A DNA stretch of 64,000 bases, taken from NCBI GenBank assembly GCA_958295665.1, contig OY282558.1:338679106-338743105 (forward strand), read 5' to 3'. Within the stretch, counting starts at the first letter, position 1; every line of letters begins with the position of its first letter. The translations under genes were made by a program, and so were the position numbers. The notes below the pieces were generated by a model. That model worked only from the letters and a program-made list of their open reading frames with translations. It did no database searches and was not told the DNA's origin. This DNA is from Tipula vernalis (lineage: Eukaryota > Arthropoda > Insecta > Diptera > Tipulidae). Shown piece by piece: positions 46,063-57,399 of the stretch.

Positions 46063-48167
46063 ACCTTAAGGTGATAGTCGTTACCTAACATTACAGATTT
46101 TTACTTTTCAACTTCACACGAAAGTCTATTATGAAAGATTGATATACTTAATATTTGTTTTTGCAAGCATTAACTATACCGTCTGCAAATCGTTTTATAG
46201 CTAATTTTTCCTCTATTAGGTCAATAAAAATTCCCAGAACTATAAATAAAGCGAAATTTATTTAAAAAGCAGGGATAGGAACGACAAAAACCGTGGGGGT
46301 CATTACAAAGTTGGAGCTGGGTGGAAGTTGAATGTATGAAACTGAAGGAGATTGAGTTTAGATTGACTAAGGAATTAATGGGTTCGTTTGAGTTGACTTG
46401 ATATAATCTCACGAAGGCACTTAATACAGACCGAAGTTCTGATCACCTCGTAAGGTATCAGCCCTCTATATTTTTGTGTTAAGATTCTGCTGCTAAAATT
46501 ATCTCCAGAACTTGTCCACTTTCGGAGAGCAGGTAAGGAACTACGTCATCAGCAAGACAATTTGTTTTGCTTAGTTTTAATAGTTTTAACCCGAAACACA
46601 TTGAAACTAGGAAATGTCCAGTGGGAATAAATCCTTGGAATATACTCTTTATTTTTCGACACCCTATTTATACATATATTCGAAGCTTATTTGATATCCA
46701 CAAAAATATATCAAATGATTCTATATAAATTTATTATGTATTATTACATTTCATTAAATTTAGTAGCCGAAACCAACCCAAAAAGTAAAATTGCTTGGTT
46801 CAGAAAACTAAACTAAAAAAAAAAAAAAAAATCAATAATTCTGTCATTATGTTGTTAGTGTACTGTTTATATGGAGAAAAATTATCATTACAAAACAATA
46901 GCACAACAACAAACAAACAAACTAACCTACATTTTCATGGTTCAGGTTCTGTGTTCTTTTTTTATTTCCACACAACATTCCAGTTTTTCCAATATTAATA
47001 AATTTTACCTTAGCCATTGTTGTTGTTTTTTATTATTTTTTGGTATTTTCTTTTATTTTTTATTCTCGTTCAGTTTATTTTGTATTTTTATGTTTATTTA
47101 TAAACATAAAATTTAGTTCAGAATGTAAAATAAATTCCGTGTATGTTTATAGTAGAAACTCCCGTGTAGCTCTATATTATATAATACCATATGTATGTAT
47201 GTACAACATATAAAGCATATTTTGTTACTCCTGTTTGGCTAGTAGCTAGAGCTTTTGTATTATGTACCTACGAACTCAGGTTTAATATAAATTAAATATG
47301 ATTTTTATTTTTTGTTCGTCGTTCTTGATCAATTTTTATTTTTTAATACACATAAACATAAAATTGTCTATAAAAAAATCAATAAATCTTCTGTATATAT
47401 TTTTATGTTTATGACTATGTACTCTACTATGTATGTACATACATATATAAAGAGATAAAATATTTTGTACATCTTACATTGCTGCCGCATCTTACTTATT
47501 TCAGTTTTCCCTTAATCTCAAGGAATATAAAATATGTATGTGACATTAAAAAATATTTTATGTGTTCCCGAACGGAAATATTCGATTATGAATTTTAATT
47601 TATATGTATTACATATCTGAGCTGGTGATGTTTGGTAGTGGATGCTTCTGGTCAACAAAAAACAAACAGCTAAGGCGGATTCGATCATTTTCGACTGATG
47701 AAAGATTACGTGCATCTTTTTCTCTATATAAATTAATGTCGAATTCGATTGTAGAAAAACTTTTACTCGAAGGGTAAAAATAGTATTCTGTCTCTATGAA
47801 AAAAAAAAAACAATCTATTGAGGGTAGAAATTTTTTGTACTAGTTTTGCACTAGTGCAATTTTTGCTACTCTAGTTTTTTTGGTCGAGTAACACCAAATG
47901 GGGGGTACTTTGGGTACTTTTTTTAATTAGACATTTTTACTATGTCAAATATTTCGATCATCACGATCGTCTTCGGTGGCAACTCTATTTCCAAAATACA
48001 AAAACATAACGTTTACTGGGTACCTTCAATGGGTAATCTACTATCACCAATTCTTGCAGATTTAGTTATGGAAACGAATATATTTATTAGCTGAGTTTTC
48101 ACGGTTGCTAGTGAGGAATCTTACAAAAAAAAATATAAACGTAATTCAAACCATTTTTGAAAAAAAA
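46063..48167. other. AT-rich noncoding stretch
   Basis: Homopolymer runs (A at 46816-46830) and T-rich stretches occur. Frames here (46221-46412, 46795-47116, 47518-47715) have low complexity and no motif. Confidence 0.5.
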
Positions 48168-48301
48168 GAACTAGCCAGAAAGTCTAATCAATCCCAATTC
48201 GAGGAAGATATAAAGTCACTTTCACACACATGTCTAATTTGTGTTCGTTTTGCTCGAATGTGATTTTCATTTTCCCTCTTACCGGGATTCCAATTCCATT
48301 T
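48168..48301. repeat. 134-bp direct repeat, copy 1
   Basis: It matches 52006-52139 at 131 of 134 positions in the same orientation. It encodes the C-terminus of the minus-strand gene that follows (QNEHKLDMCVKVTLYLPRIG). Confidence 0.9.
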
Positions 48302-49150
48302 GAGATATCGCTTTCGACATGTTTTGGCTTAGTGTCAAAAATTGTGAAAATATAGTATACACACGTTGATAGCTCTTTAAGCATTAAGATTTTCGTTTTG
48401 CTTTCTTCAGCAAAGTTGTTCCTATTACTCCGGCCAATAATTTTGCTGATCAATTAAATATGAAAAATGGTATCCAGTGGGTCTTTTTATACAAAATGTC
48501 GTAAAAACGGGCATATAAAACCAAAATCTTGTAAATTCCAATAAATGTTACCCAAGTGTGCATGCAGCGTTCTGCCGCTGTCCTCATCGAATTCGGCTGG
48601 TGATTGTTCGGCAAATTTTTCTACATGGCAATGCAAAAAATGTATTTTCAATGAAATTCGAACGTTTATATTATGAAAAGCGGGCAGCATGTTTTCAATA
48701 TGTTTGAGCCAATCATCGAATCAATTAATTCCGAGAACATTCTTAATAACTTCTTCTACATATTCCCATGCCACAAGTTCTCACTCACTGAGAACATTTT
48801 TAAATGCATCATCGTTCATCAAACGACGAATATCAGCTCCATTAAGTATTCCTGTAATATAAAACATGTTGCGAAATGAAATTTCATTTGATCAAAACTT
48901 AGATTTTCATTCCACTTAAACGTGAAAAAATGCGACGCAATTCGATGAACACATTTTCATCTGGATTCAGCGCTTTTTTAAAATGTTTAACTATTTCAAA
49001 CTTAATATGAAGCGGTAGTAGCAATATTTTTTTAATTGGCACAAATGCTGTCTCAACGATGTTGTCGTGCCGCAATCTAGTGTTGTCACGTAAAGCCCAG
49101 TTTTGTTCATTGTATTGGTCGCCTTCAAAACGTGTAAGTTCTACCACTTT
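48184..49150 (-). pseudogene. Unassigned transposon-type protein, decayed
   Basis: In reading order: 49147-48899 (VELTRFEGDQYNEQNWALRD, LLLPLHIKFEIVKHFKKALN), then about 48880-48487 (NGADIRRLMNDDAFKN, ISLKIHFLHCHVEKFAEQSP, DEDSGRTLHAHL), then 48453-48184. These blocks recall a protein family common in insect genomes and thought to be transposon-derived (motifs LLLPLHIKFG, LHFLHSH, GERFHQDI), but I cannot name its superfamily. The normally conserved GERFH is SGRTLH here. Frame breaks make it a pseudogene. Confidence 0.5.
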
Positions 49151-49539
49151 TAAGTCTGCATCTTTTCATCAATGAATAAGCTTCCGTTGTGTTTAGGCAC
49201 TCAGCAGTAATTGGAACGGAATTTTTTGAGTTGGTAACGTGGAGGAGAACTGACTTCAAACTGCTTTTGGAGGAATCGATAAATAATCGCCAACCAAACT
49301 AAATCACATCGATTTTGGTTTTGTCAGAAATATAAATTTCAATTTTAATTGAAACGTCATACGTTTGTATGGAATATCCAATCAATATCGTCCATTTTTA
49401 ATTATAAATATCCTAAAGATTTAAATTTGTACATATTTTGGAAATAACATGTTTTGTGTTGCTAATATATGAATTGAATTCTTTGTGAAGCCAAATTAGT
49501 GTATTGATATTACATTATTAATGTCTAAAAAATTCCATA

Positions 49540-49923
49540 ATCGCGATTGATTGCGTTTCCAAAATTTGTTGCCAACGAATTTGGAATAGAGATAGGTCTA
49601 TAATCTGCTAATTCTGTATTAGCACAGCTTTTAAAATTGGACACACTTCAACGAATTTCAGACGCGATAATTGGTGGAGTTAATATGGTTCGAAATGCGA
49701 TCAAATAATTTTCAAATTTTGTATTACATTCGTGATTTCCCCAGAACATACATACATTTTCTAGAGAAAAGTTTTGGGTAAAGTGATTATGAATTAATTC
49801 GAAGCATGTTAAATTTGGGAATTGTATATTTCTAAATATATCAGAGACGTTCTTAATAAAATATTTATTAAAGAGTATGGCAATTTCAGTATCATTTCTC
49901 ATATTTTTGTCATTCTCCATCAA
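49540..49923 (-). pseudogene. LINE reverse-transcriptase fragment
   Basis: The minus-strand frame 49923-49648 has NDTEIAILFNKYFIKNVSDI, a spacer typical just before LINE RT domains. After a frame change, about 49630-49560 gives ELADYRPISIPNSLATNF, the RT motif YRPIS. Nothing further of the element is visible. Confidence 0.6.
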
Positions 49924-49924
49924 C

Positions 49925-51470
49925 TCACGATGGTCAGTGGGTCGACAAAGAATGACAGAAGAAGAATTTACTGTTTCAAAGCAAAGAAATATTCAGCTGC
50001 AAAGAATACGACAACAAAATATTGAGTTAAATGGTATTACTCAGCGAATGCACGATATACTCGAGCCGACGGATGATTTTAATGACTCAGCCGGTATAGA
50101 ATTTACATGCGGTTAAATGAACGTTAATTACAGATCATGCAAAGCTAGACACTTTTCACGTGAGCTATACTACAAGACAAATTTTGAACTCAATGTTGTC
50201 AAAAAGAAAAGGTGGTTTTAGAGTCAATTCCAATATCACACATACTAAAACAACTGATATTCAAAAAATTTCTTTGACAATTATTATTATTATTATTGGG
50301 GGGGCCATGCGGGCGATCAGCCACTTCGCACTGCGACCTAAAAGATCTATTGTGCTGGCCCCTGCTTAATTATCCGTCCAGTCAATATTCAGGTTCTTAA
50401 TGAACCTGACAATACTGCCTCCCGGTAAGTGATACATACTATCTGGGCATATTGCTCTCCCTCCTAGATGTTTACTACAGCATGTAGTTCCGCTAGAAAG
50501 ACGGTAGCAATGGAGCTCAAGGACCTCGAGAGGGTTGTGCCACTCCCGTATATTCCTACTCCTGCCCCGTATTCCGTTTGATTTTACTCTTACGAGTTGC
50601 TGGGAATTGCAAGTCACCTGTAGGTCACCCAGCTTTACTACAGGAAGGCTAAAAATAAAACTGGAGGGTGCCTGGTATCCAGAGTCCGCATATTTTGGGC
50701 TGATTAACCTATCAGCGCGTTCTTTGACAATATTCGACCTAAGTATAGTTCACTGGCATTGCAATCCCCAGGTATGCTTCGAATAAATGGTCAAATTTAT
50801 TACAGCACTGCACCCAAAAAATGGAGACCAATGGAAATTCGCTCAACTGTATTTTCTTGGACCAGATAAAGCATCAGAACAGCGAATTGGAATCGCAGCA
50901 AATTCAAAGTACAATCCTCAACCCATTAGTGAATTAAGTACTTTCATGACAACAATGAACCCATTTGGTCTAGATTTTAAAATATTGTATGAGGCAGAGC
51001 ACGAATCTATCCTTGATTCTGAAGTAAATAATGTAGAGCCGCATACAATTAGTGCGGCAATAGATCCATCAAAGTTCCATATGTATTCCAGAATGCTGAT
51101 GGTGAATCTCATTGCCTTCATTGTCGAGTAAATTCATATAATCAAAATTCCCGGAAAACTGAACGAATAAGCGTGCTAGGCCTTAATTAAGAACCCATGG
51201 TATATTCCTATGTTCAAACCTCCAACACTTTTAAATATGAGGATTCGCCAAGCTCAAAAACCCAAGGATTCGTATTACTCAAATGGAATGCTACGGATAT
51301 CGAATATCGGTAAATCAACACAACAATATTTTGTTGACTGGAATATATTATATACCGCCAGTTGCACCAAATTCATGGATGAAATCTGCTCAACAAAAAT
51401 CAAAAGATTGATGCTCGACTATGGTTTCAGGGATCTCTATTTTATAATATCTATTGTATAATCTCGAATG
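49925..51470 (+). pseudogene. Helitron Rep/helicase N-terminal fragment, split by a LINE stub
   Basis: Plus-strand pieces: MTEEEFTVSKQRNIQLQRIR (about 49950), a CxAxHFSxE-like CKARHFSREL (about 50135), GMLRINGQIYYSTAP (about 50770), WKFAQLYFLGPDKASEQRIG with MNPFGLDFKILYEAEH (50820-51000), and QQYFVDWNILY (about 51325). These resemble the Helitron-like N-terminal region that precedes the Rep nuclease. The HUH nuclease and helicase themselves are not present. A 438-bp LINE stub sits at 50282-50719. Assignment is by motif resemblance only. Confidence 0.5.
50282..50719 (-). mobile_element. 3' stub of a LINE with (TAA)n tail and 12-bp target duplication
   Basis: TTCTTTGACAAT flanks the segment on both sides (50270-50281 and 50720-50731). 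On the minus strand it ends in (AAT)n, as in I-clade LINEs. It is distinctly richer in GC than its surroundings and has no long coding frame, so only a 3' untranslated part was inserted (5' truncation). Confidence 0.8.
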
Positions 51471-51704
51471 ATTTCAACTGCAAATTGTTTTGTTCATGTT
51501 TTCAACCCTGACAATGGTAATTTAAGGCGCTTTGAACTGTATGGCCACCTTTTTGCACAGTTGATGCTATTTATGTTGTGGCGAATGGTATTACCATTTG
51601 TCCAATAACTCTATTAAAATGCGTCAACATATTGTAAAGGTTTGAAAGAAACAGCGCCCTGATTATTCTCGAAATCTACGTGTAGAATGTCAACTGCTGC
51701 TGAT

Positions 51705-51953
51705 TCATATTTCGAATGCGAGGTTCTGCTTTCTCTTCTTTCTCAAGTACATTGAATTGTTTAGGAATATTCCGAGTTCCCGTTTCTTGAGGTAGACCAA
51801 ATTTAGCACACTCAGCACTTTGTTGACACAGCACATTAAATTACATGCCGCTTCACTGTCATAATCTCGCAAAAAATTTAAAGTTAAATCCAACTTGAAT
51901 TCGTCCCAAAGAATCAAAGCATTGATATGATTGCAGTATTTTCGACGGTACAC
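51705..51953 (-). other. 82-codon open frame, not recognised
   Basis: The translation (NHINALILWDEFKLDLTLNF, with CVNKVLSVLNLVYLKKRELG) has normal-looking composition but no motif I know. It lies just downstream, on the minus strand, of direct-repeat copy 2, so it could be part of the same decayed transposon. Confidence 0.25.
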
Positions 51954-52005
51954 ATAATAAGAAGTAGTGATTCCATTTTAAGCGTCGTTTAAAGCTTCAT
52001 TTTGA

Positions 52006-52139
52006 GAACTAGCCAGAAAGTCTAATCAACCCCAATTCGAGGAAGATATAAAGTCACTTTCACACACATGTCTAATTTGTGTTCGGTTTGCTCGAATGTG
52101 ATTTTCATTTTCCTTCTTACCGGGATTCCAATTCCATTT
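52006..52139. repeat. 134-bp direct repeat, copy 2
   Basis: Differs from 48168-48301 at three positions. Only the C-terminus of the unassigned gene is present here, and the flanks are unrelated to those of copy 1. Confidence 0.9.
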
Positions 52140-52445
52140 TGAATAGGGATGTTTTTACTCACCGCTAAAAATGTTATCACATCAAAAACAGGCAAAGCTA
52201 TCCATAGTAACTTCAGGAGTTTTATTAATTAAATATTTAAAAAGCAAAAATCGCTCAAAATCTTCTTTCCTCATTTCGTAGCAAACTATACCTTTCAAAT
52301 TTCAAATTGAAAATAATTATTTTCAAATTTAAAATGATAAGGTAGTAAGCCGGGCAGTATAAAACAATGTGTGAGGTTTTTCAATTGTTCTATTCCCAGC
52401 ATTGTTTTATTCTTAGTTTTGTATTGTCGATGTATAAAAATAAAA

Positions 52446-54063
52446 ATGTTTGCGCTTAAGATGCCGTATATTAAGAAAAGGGAAGCTGACAATATTAAGA
52501 AACAAATTTGTGCTTTGTATAACAATGGTGGGAATTGGAGAGCGCTCGCAAAAATATTAGGAGTGAAAACGACAACTTCATATAGCAGGGTTAATGAACA
52601 GAACGTGGCTGAAAAGTAACGAGGTGAGATTAGAAGAAGTAAAATTACAAACGTACATCGTAATTTTATGGAGCAATATATTGAACAAAATACAAGAATA
52701 ACTTAAAAGCAAATGATAGAGAAACTTATGCCCCTATTATGGTTCTCACCTATGAGTCATTTGGCGACTTCAAGTCACCCAAATCAAATTTTGGTATTAG
52801 GATTCTCGCCGTGAGTGAGAGTAATGTCAAAATTGCTCACCTAGAAGAATAAAGAAATAATGGAATAAAAAACTCTACAGTTTTTTTTACAGGCAAAATA
52901 CATATTTTAATTAACATTTCCTAATTAAATATTGAATAAAAATCAATTTTCTTTTTTAAAAAAAAAAAAACATTTTAAAATATTTTTATTGTACATGTTA
53001 ACAACAAAATACGTATGTAAGTTGTCAAACATTTTTGTTTCCTCCAGTTTCATTCGCCACAGAAAAACCAATCCACATTGTATTTTGCTATTTGCACTAT
53101 TTATTAACACTTTTAACCGATAAAATATCTAATTAAATCTCATAAAATTATAAAATTAATCAAAATAAATGTAAATGTGTACAAAAGACTGCTAACTATT
53201 CGTCAAAAAATATAAAACTACTGTGCTGGCAAACTTCAAAACGAATGGAAATGGTCATAATTAACAAAACCAATAAGACCAGCTGCGCACAACTCTCGCC
53301 AAAATAAACGTGAGAACCATAATACCAAAATTGAACTCACACGACTTTTCGAGTCACGGCGACTCGTCGGTGAGGTGAGAACCATAATAGGGGTATTAAG
53401 CAGACTTATCAGATTGATTTCTCCGTGAAATGATGTGTGTACAAGCATTTAGATGGTATGCTTTTTACCCTCAGGAATATTCATTCGAAGGGAACCTGAA
53501 AATGCGAATAATGAAATTAATAAAAGAGAGAGATGTCAATATGTTGAACAACTGATAATAAATCTGAAAATCGGCCAATCTTATATATGGATGAAACGAA
53601 CTTTAATCTTTTCATATCAAGGACAAAAGAACGATTCAAAAAAGGAAGCCGTTGTAAATATATTGCAGCAGGATGTCGTGGCACCAATGTTCATATGATA
53701 GGATGCATATTTAATGTGGGGCTTATTCATCACGAATTAAGAAGAGGAACATTTAAACCCCGGAAGCGAATCAGTTCAATGGTCTGAATTTATCAATCGT
53801 CGTTTATAAAGATTCGGCCCTTACAGTTCAATGTTAAATTCCTTAGAATTTGCTTAGAAATGCCACAGATTTTAGCAGGTGACAATAAGACAGACTTCAC
53901 CCAAACCGAATTTCGCCCACAAAAGCTTGAAAATATTATACAACGGAATTCACCATGTTGCATATATTCAAAGATTCATACGAAATATTTTAAATATAAT
54001 TTTTTAATTTACTGCATATTAGTAATTGTTGAAATTACTCGGATGATTCCAGATAAAAGTTAG
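52446..54063 (+). pseudogene. DDE (Tc1/mariner-related) transposase, split by a MITE
   Basis: ATG 52446 starts a helix-turn-helix-like region (KMPYIKKREADNIKKQICAL, NNGGNWRALAKILGVKTTT). Two stops precede QMIEKL, where a MITE intervenes (52729-53395). The frame resumes with KQTYQIDFSVK at 53398. Further on come the first catalytic Asp in YMDETNFNLFISRTK (about 53583), AAGCRGTNVHMIGCIFNVGL and LIHHELRRG. The tail (53860-54063) is weakly preserved. It resembles IS630/Tc1/mariner-type transposases, but the family is uncertain. It is inactive. Confidence 0.65.
52729..53395. mobile_element. 667-bp MITE with TTA duplication
   Basis: The ends are CCCCTATTATGGTTCTCACC on both sides in inverted orientation (after one differing outer base). 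TTA flanks it (52726-52728 and 53396-53398). Removing it with one TTA reconnects the transposase frame. Further inverted words (aaattttggtatta, ctcgccgtgag) lie inside. A 3-bp TTA duplication suggests a PIF/Harbinger-type source, by inference. Confidence 0.8.
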
Positions 54064-54099
54064 GATAAACTTAGACCAAACCCTACTCAAGTGAAAAAT

Positions 54100-54221
54100 A
54101 AAACACGTCTTTTCTTTTGTTAGCCAGTACACACACTAAACTACCATTTATTTTTCATTTCATTGTCCTACTCAGTTTGACAACTGAACGAAATACACAA
54201 CTGATCGAAATACACTCAACA
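54100..54221 (-). repeat. Copia 3' LTR, partial
   Basis: On the minus strand a purine-rich aaattgggag is followed by TGTTGAGTGTATTTCG, a normal LTR start, at 54221. The outer border is not defined because the 5' LTR is missing for comparison. 54100 is a rough limit. Confidence 0.45.
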
Positions 54222-54316
54222 CTCCCAATTTTTTGATACAGTTGCCTATTTTTGTTTTGCGTTACAATATTTTTTCGTTTAAATATTTTTGAGTCTTTCG
54301 ACCTATTTTATTGCAA

Positions 54317-54760
54317 TCATATTGCAAATATTCTCGAAACGATCTTTTTCAATCCTTTGTTAAAGATGTCTGCCAATTGCTCGTCCATTGGCACATAATT
54401 GAGATCAAACAACCCCTTTTGATATCTTTCACATATGAAATGATATCTCACATCAATATGTTTGGTCCTTTTGTGAAATTCTGGATTTTTCACCAACCGT
54501 ATTGCGCTCTGGTTGTTCATGTTAAGCACTGGCTTATCTCTTATGCCCACCAGTTCAGTAATTAACCCGTAAAGCCAGATCAGTTCTTTCACAGCCGTTG
54601 CTGCCGCCATGTACTCTGATTCCGTTGTTAATAACGCAACAGACTTTTGTATTGTTGATTCCCAGCTGATCGGCCCACCATTCAACAAAAAGATAACTCC
54701 AGAAGTTGATCGTCTTGTTGCAGTGTCTCTCGCATAATCTGCGTCACTGTAACCAACCAA
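54317..54760 (-). pseudogene. Copia RNase H
   Basis: The frame begins VGYSDADYARDTATRRSTSG, the first RNase H motif in Copia elements, and continues GGPISWESTIQKSVALLTTE with SEYMAAATAVKELIWL. A TAA at about 54826 separates it from the RT frame (VK, stop, IFKYIKGT). It removes RNA from RNA/DNA hybrids. Confidence 0.85.
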
Positions 54761-54826
54761 ATCACACTGTCCACCTCCTTCAAAGTAGATTCCATAATCA
54801 GCTGTTCCCTTTATATACTTGAAAAT

Positions 54827-55855
54827 TTATTTCACTGCATTTACGTGTGCATTCGTCGGTTTTGCAAGATTACGGCTTGCAACTCCCACTGCATATTGTA
54901 TGTCAGGTCTTGTTGCAACGCATAGATACATTAAGGTTCCAATAGCCTCCCTGTATTGAAAATCTTTATTTAATTCAGAGTTTTCGAACTTACTTGCTGT
55001 TTGATTTATATCGACCGGAGTCGATACGCTTTTGCATTCTTCCATGCCAAATTTAACCAAGATTTTTTGTATATATGCCGCTTGACTTAGATAAATGTCA
55101 CCATTTACCATTTTTCTTATCTCCATTCCAAGGAATGTATTCACGTCAAGCGTTATTATATCGAATCTTGCTTTTAGATGTGCAATCACCAGAATGATAT
55201 CGTCTTCATCATTCGCCACAATCAATCCGTCGTCTACATAGATTGCCAAGAAAATTTTCCTGTCGTTCTGCTTTCGTATGAACAGGCATGGATCAGCCTT
55301 TGATGCGCTGAAACCCAATTTTTCAATGAATCCCATGAAACATTTATTCCAGCATCTCGATGCCTGTTTCAAGCCGTACAAACTCTTCACAAGCTGGCAC
55401 ACCCTTCCACTTCCATCGTCGTATCCAACTGGCTGATTCATGTATAATTTCTCACTCAGCTCACCATATAAAAATGCCGTTTTCACATCGAATTGACAAA
55501 GTTTCATCTTATCCGCCGCTGCAAGTGATAATATAGCACGAATTGAAGTGTATCCTATCACTGCACTGAACGTCTCTTGGTAGTCAATTCCATATTCCTG
55601 AGTGAACCCTCTAGCAACCAGCCTGGCCTTGTAACGCTCAATGTTGCCATCAGTGTCGTACTTGATCTTATATACCCACTTGTTGTCAATGACCTTTTGA
55701 TTTTTTTGTGGCCGCGTCAATATCCATGTTTCATTTTTAATTAACATCCAGTTGTATTTTTCTTTCGATCCAACTGCTTCATGGTAAGTTAATGGTTCAC
55801 TTGCCATTGACAGCATTGCCGATGCCATTTCCGCTCTGTTGCAATTTTTCTCCAC
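54827..55855 (-). pseudogene. Copia reverse transcriptase
   Basis: A clean frame of 342 codons: NKWVYKIKYDTDGNIERYKA, LVARGFTQEYGIDYQETFSA, QFDVKTAFLYGELSEKLYM, SLYGLKQASRCWNKCF and the catalytic IYVDDGLIVAND. The active site is intact. It ends at the TAA that precedes RNase H. Confidence 0.9.
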
Positions 55856-55870
55856 GCAGCAGTCACAATT

Positions 55871-57209
55871 TCATTTCTTCGTTTTTCCCCGATCACGCAA
55901 GCGTTCATCGACGACGTTCCCCTGATTTAGCGAACACCATCGACCCTTGATCTTTGACGATGATGCGTTGCCTTCATCCACTGCATCCTCGAAATTGCTG
56001 ACTTCTTCGACGTCATCTTCATCGCATTTGTCTGTGTTGATTTCGTGTCCTTTTCCACTATCTACTTTCCCCTCGTGTTTGATCGGAAATTCAACAGTGT
56101 CTGCCTCTACAAACTTCACATCTCTAGCCAATTCAATTTTCTTTGACTCAGGATTCCAAATGCGATAGCCCTTAATGTTTTCATCATATCCAACAAAAAT
56201 GCATTTTGTTGCCTTTGGATCAAGTTTTTGTCTTTGTTGCTTCGGAATGTGTGCATATACTTCCGAACCAAAAACCTTCAAATGATTAAAAACGGTTGGC
56301 TTGCTGTACCATATTCAAATGGTGTTTTTTCAGTAATACTGCTCGTGCCCGTTCTATTTAATACAAAAACCGCCGTGTTAACCGCCTCCGCCCAGAATTT
56401 TTTTTCCATCTGCTTCGCATGTATCATCGACCGTGCAGCCTCAATCACCGTTTGATTCTCTCTTTCAGCTGATCCTTGATGTGTTGTTGTCCGCTGATGC
56501 TTGATACCATTTGCTTCAAAAAAAACTCTTTACATCAGAATTTACAAATTCGGTGCCGTTGTCAGTTCTGATGATCTTTACACTGTGACCATGTTGCTTC
56601 TCCGCATACTTCACAAAGTTGTTTATTTTCTCAAAAACTTGTGACTTATTTTTCAGACAATAAATAAATCGGAAAGTGAGAATCGTCCTTAATTAAAAGA
56701 AAATACCTGGAGCCACCGAGCGATTCTATTTGAAAAGGGCCACACACGTCCGCGTGAACAATTTCGCCACATTTGTTCGATTTCGTCTGACTGCTTTTGA
56801 AGCTGTCACGATGCTGCTTCCCCATCAGACATACTTCACAGAGAAATTGTTCGTCGATGTATTCAATGTCGTTTTTCTTTAGAAACTTTCGCAGATAGTT
56901 CACGTTCTGATGTCCCAATCTTTCATGCCAGCTTCTTAATCCATTCTGCTTTATCGCCACGTTTGCCGTGCCCTCTGTTGCCAATGCCTTGAACTGCATT
57001 CTAAATAGATTTCCATCACGAACTCCCACTGCCACGACATCTCCATTTCGCTTTAATTCACATCTATCTTTGTTCGATTCCAATGTGAATCCTTTATCCA
57101 TTGCGTGCGTACCAGAAAACAAATTGCTGTGCAATTTCGGAACGTACAAAACATCTGGGGGCCTATTTTTGAATTCCACATCCATTTTCCACATGTGGAC
57201 ATCTGTCAA
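55871..57209 (-). pseudogene. Copia integrase
   Basis: 57209-56646 carries the GAG-pre-integrase His/Cys region (LRSWHERLGHQNVNYLRKFL, CEVCLMGKQHRDSF) and the first catalytic Asp in HADVCGPFQIESLGG. After frame breaks, about 56600-56285 retains IIRTDNGTEFVNS and AVNTAVFVLNRTG. 56281-55871 is the C-terminal domain (FVGYDENIKGYRIW), followed by an acidic linker. Confidence 0.85.
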
Positions 57210-57397
57210 AGTTCACACAAAAACGTTCGAAAAATGTAATTCACATGCTGCATGGTCATTTTCCTATATGGGGAATTTTTTCCACCTGCTTATACCCATT
57301 CGGAAATATTCCCTTAGTACCGAAAAAATTCAATTTTTATGAATATTGACAGATGTCCACATGTGGAAAATGGATGTGGAATTCGAGAATAGGCCCC
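57158..57397. mobile_element. 240-bp MITE with 3-bp CTG duplication, inside Copia
   Basis: The ends match inversely over about 50 bp: GGGGCCTATTTTTGAATTCC against GGGGCCTATTCTCGAATTCC, then the shared ACATCCATTTTCCACATGTG. CTG flanks both sides (57155-57157, 57398-57400). Removing it with one CTG reconnects the Copia frame as KKQLS-DVLYV. No coding capacity. Confidence 0.85.
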
Positions 57398-57399
57398 CT

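Noticed and set aside
46795..47116. Two overlapping frames rich in Phe and Lys
   Set aside because: They follow from A- and T-runs and have low complexity.
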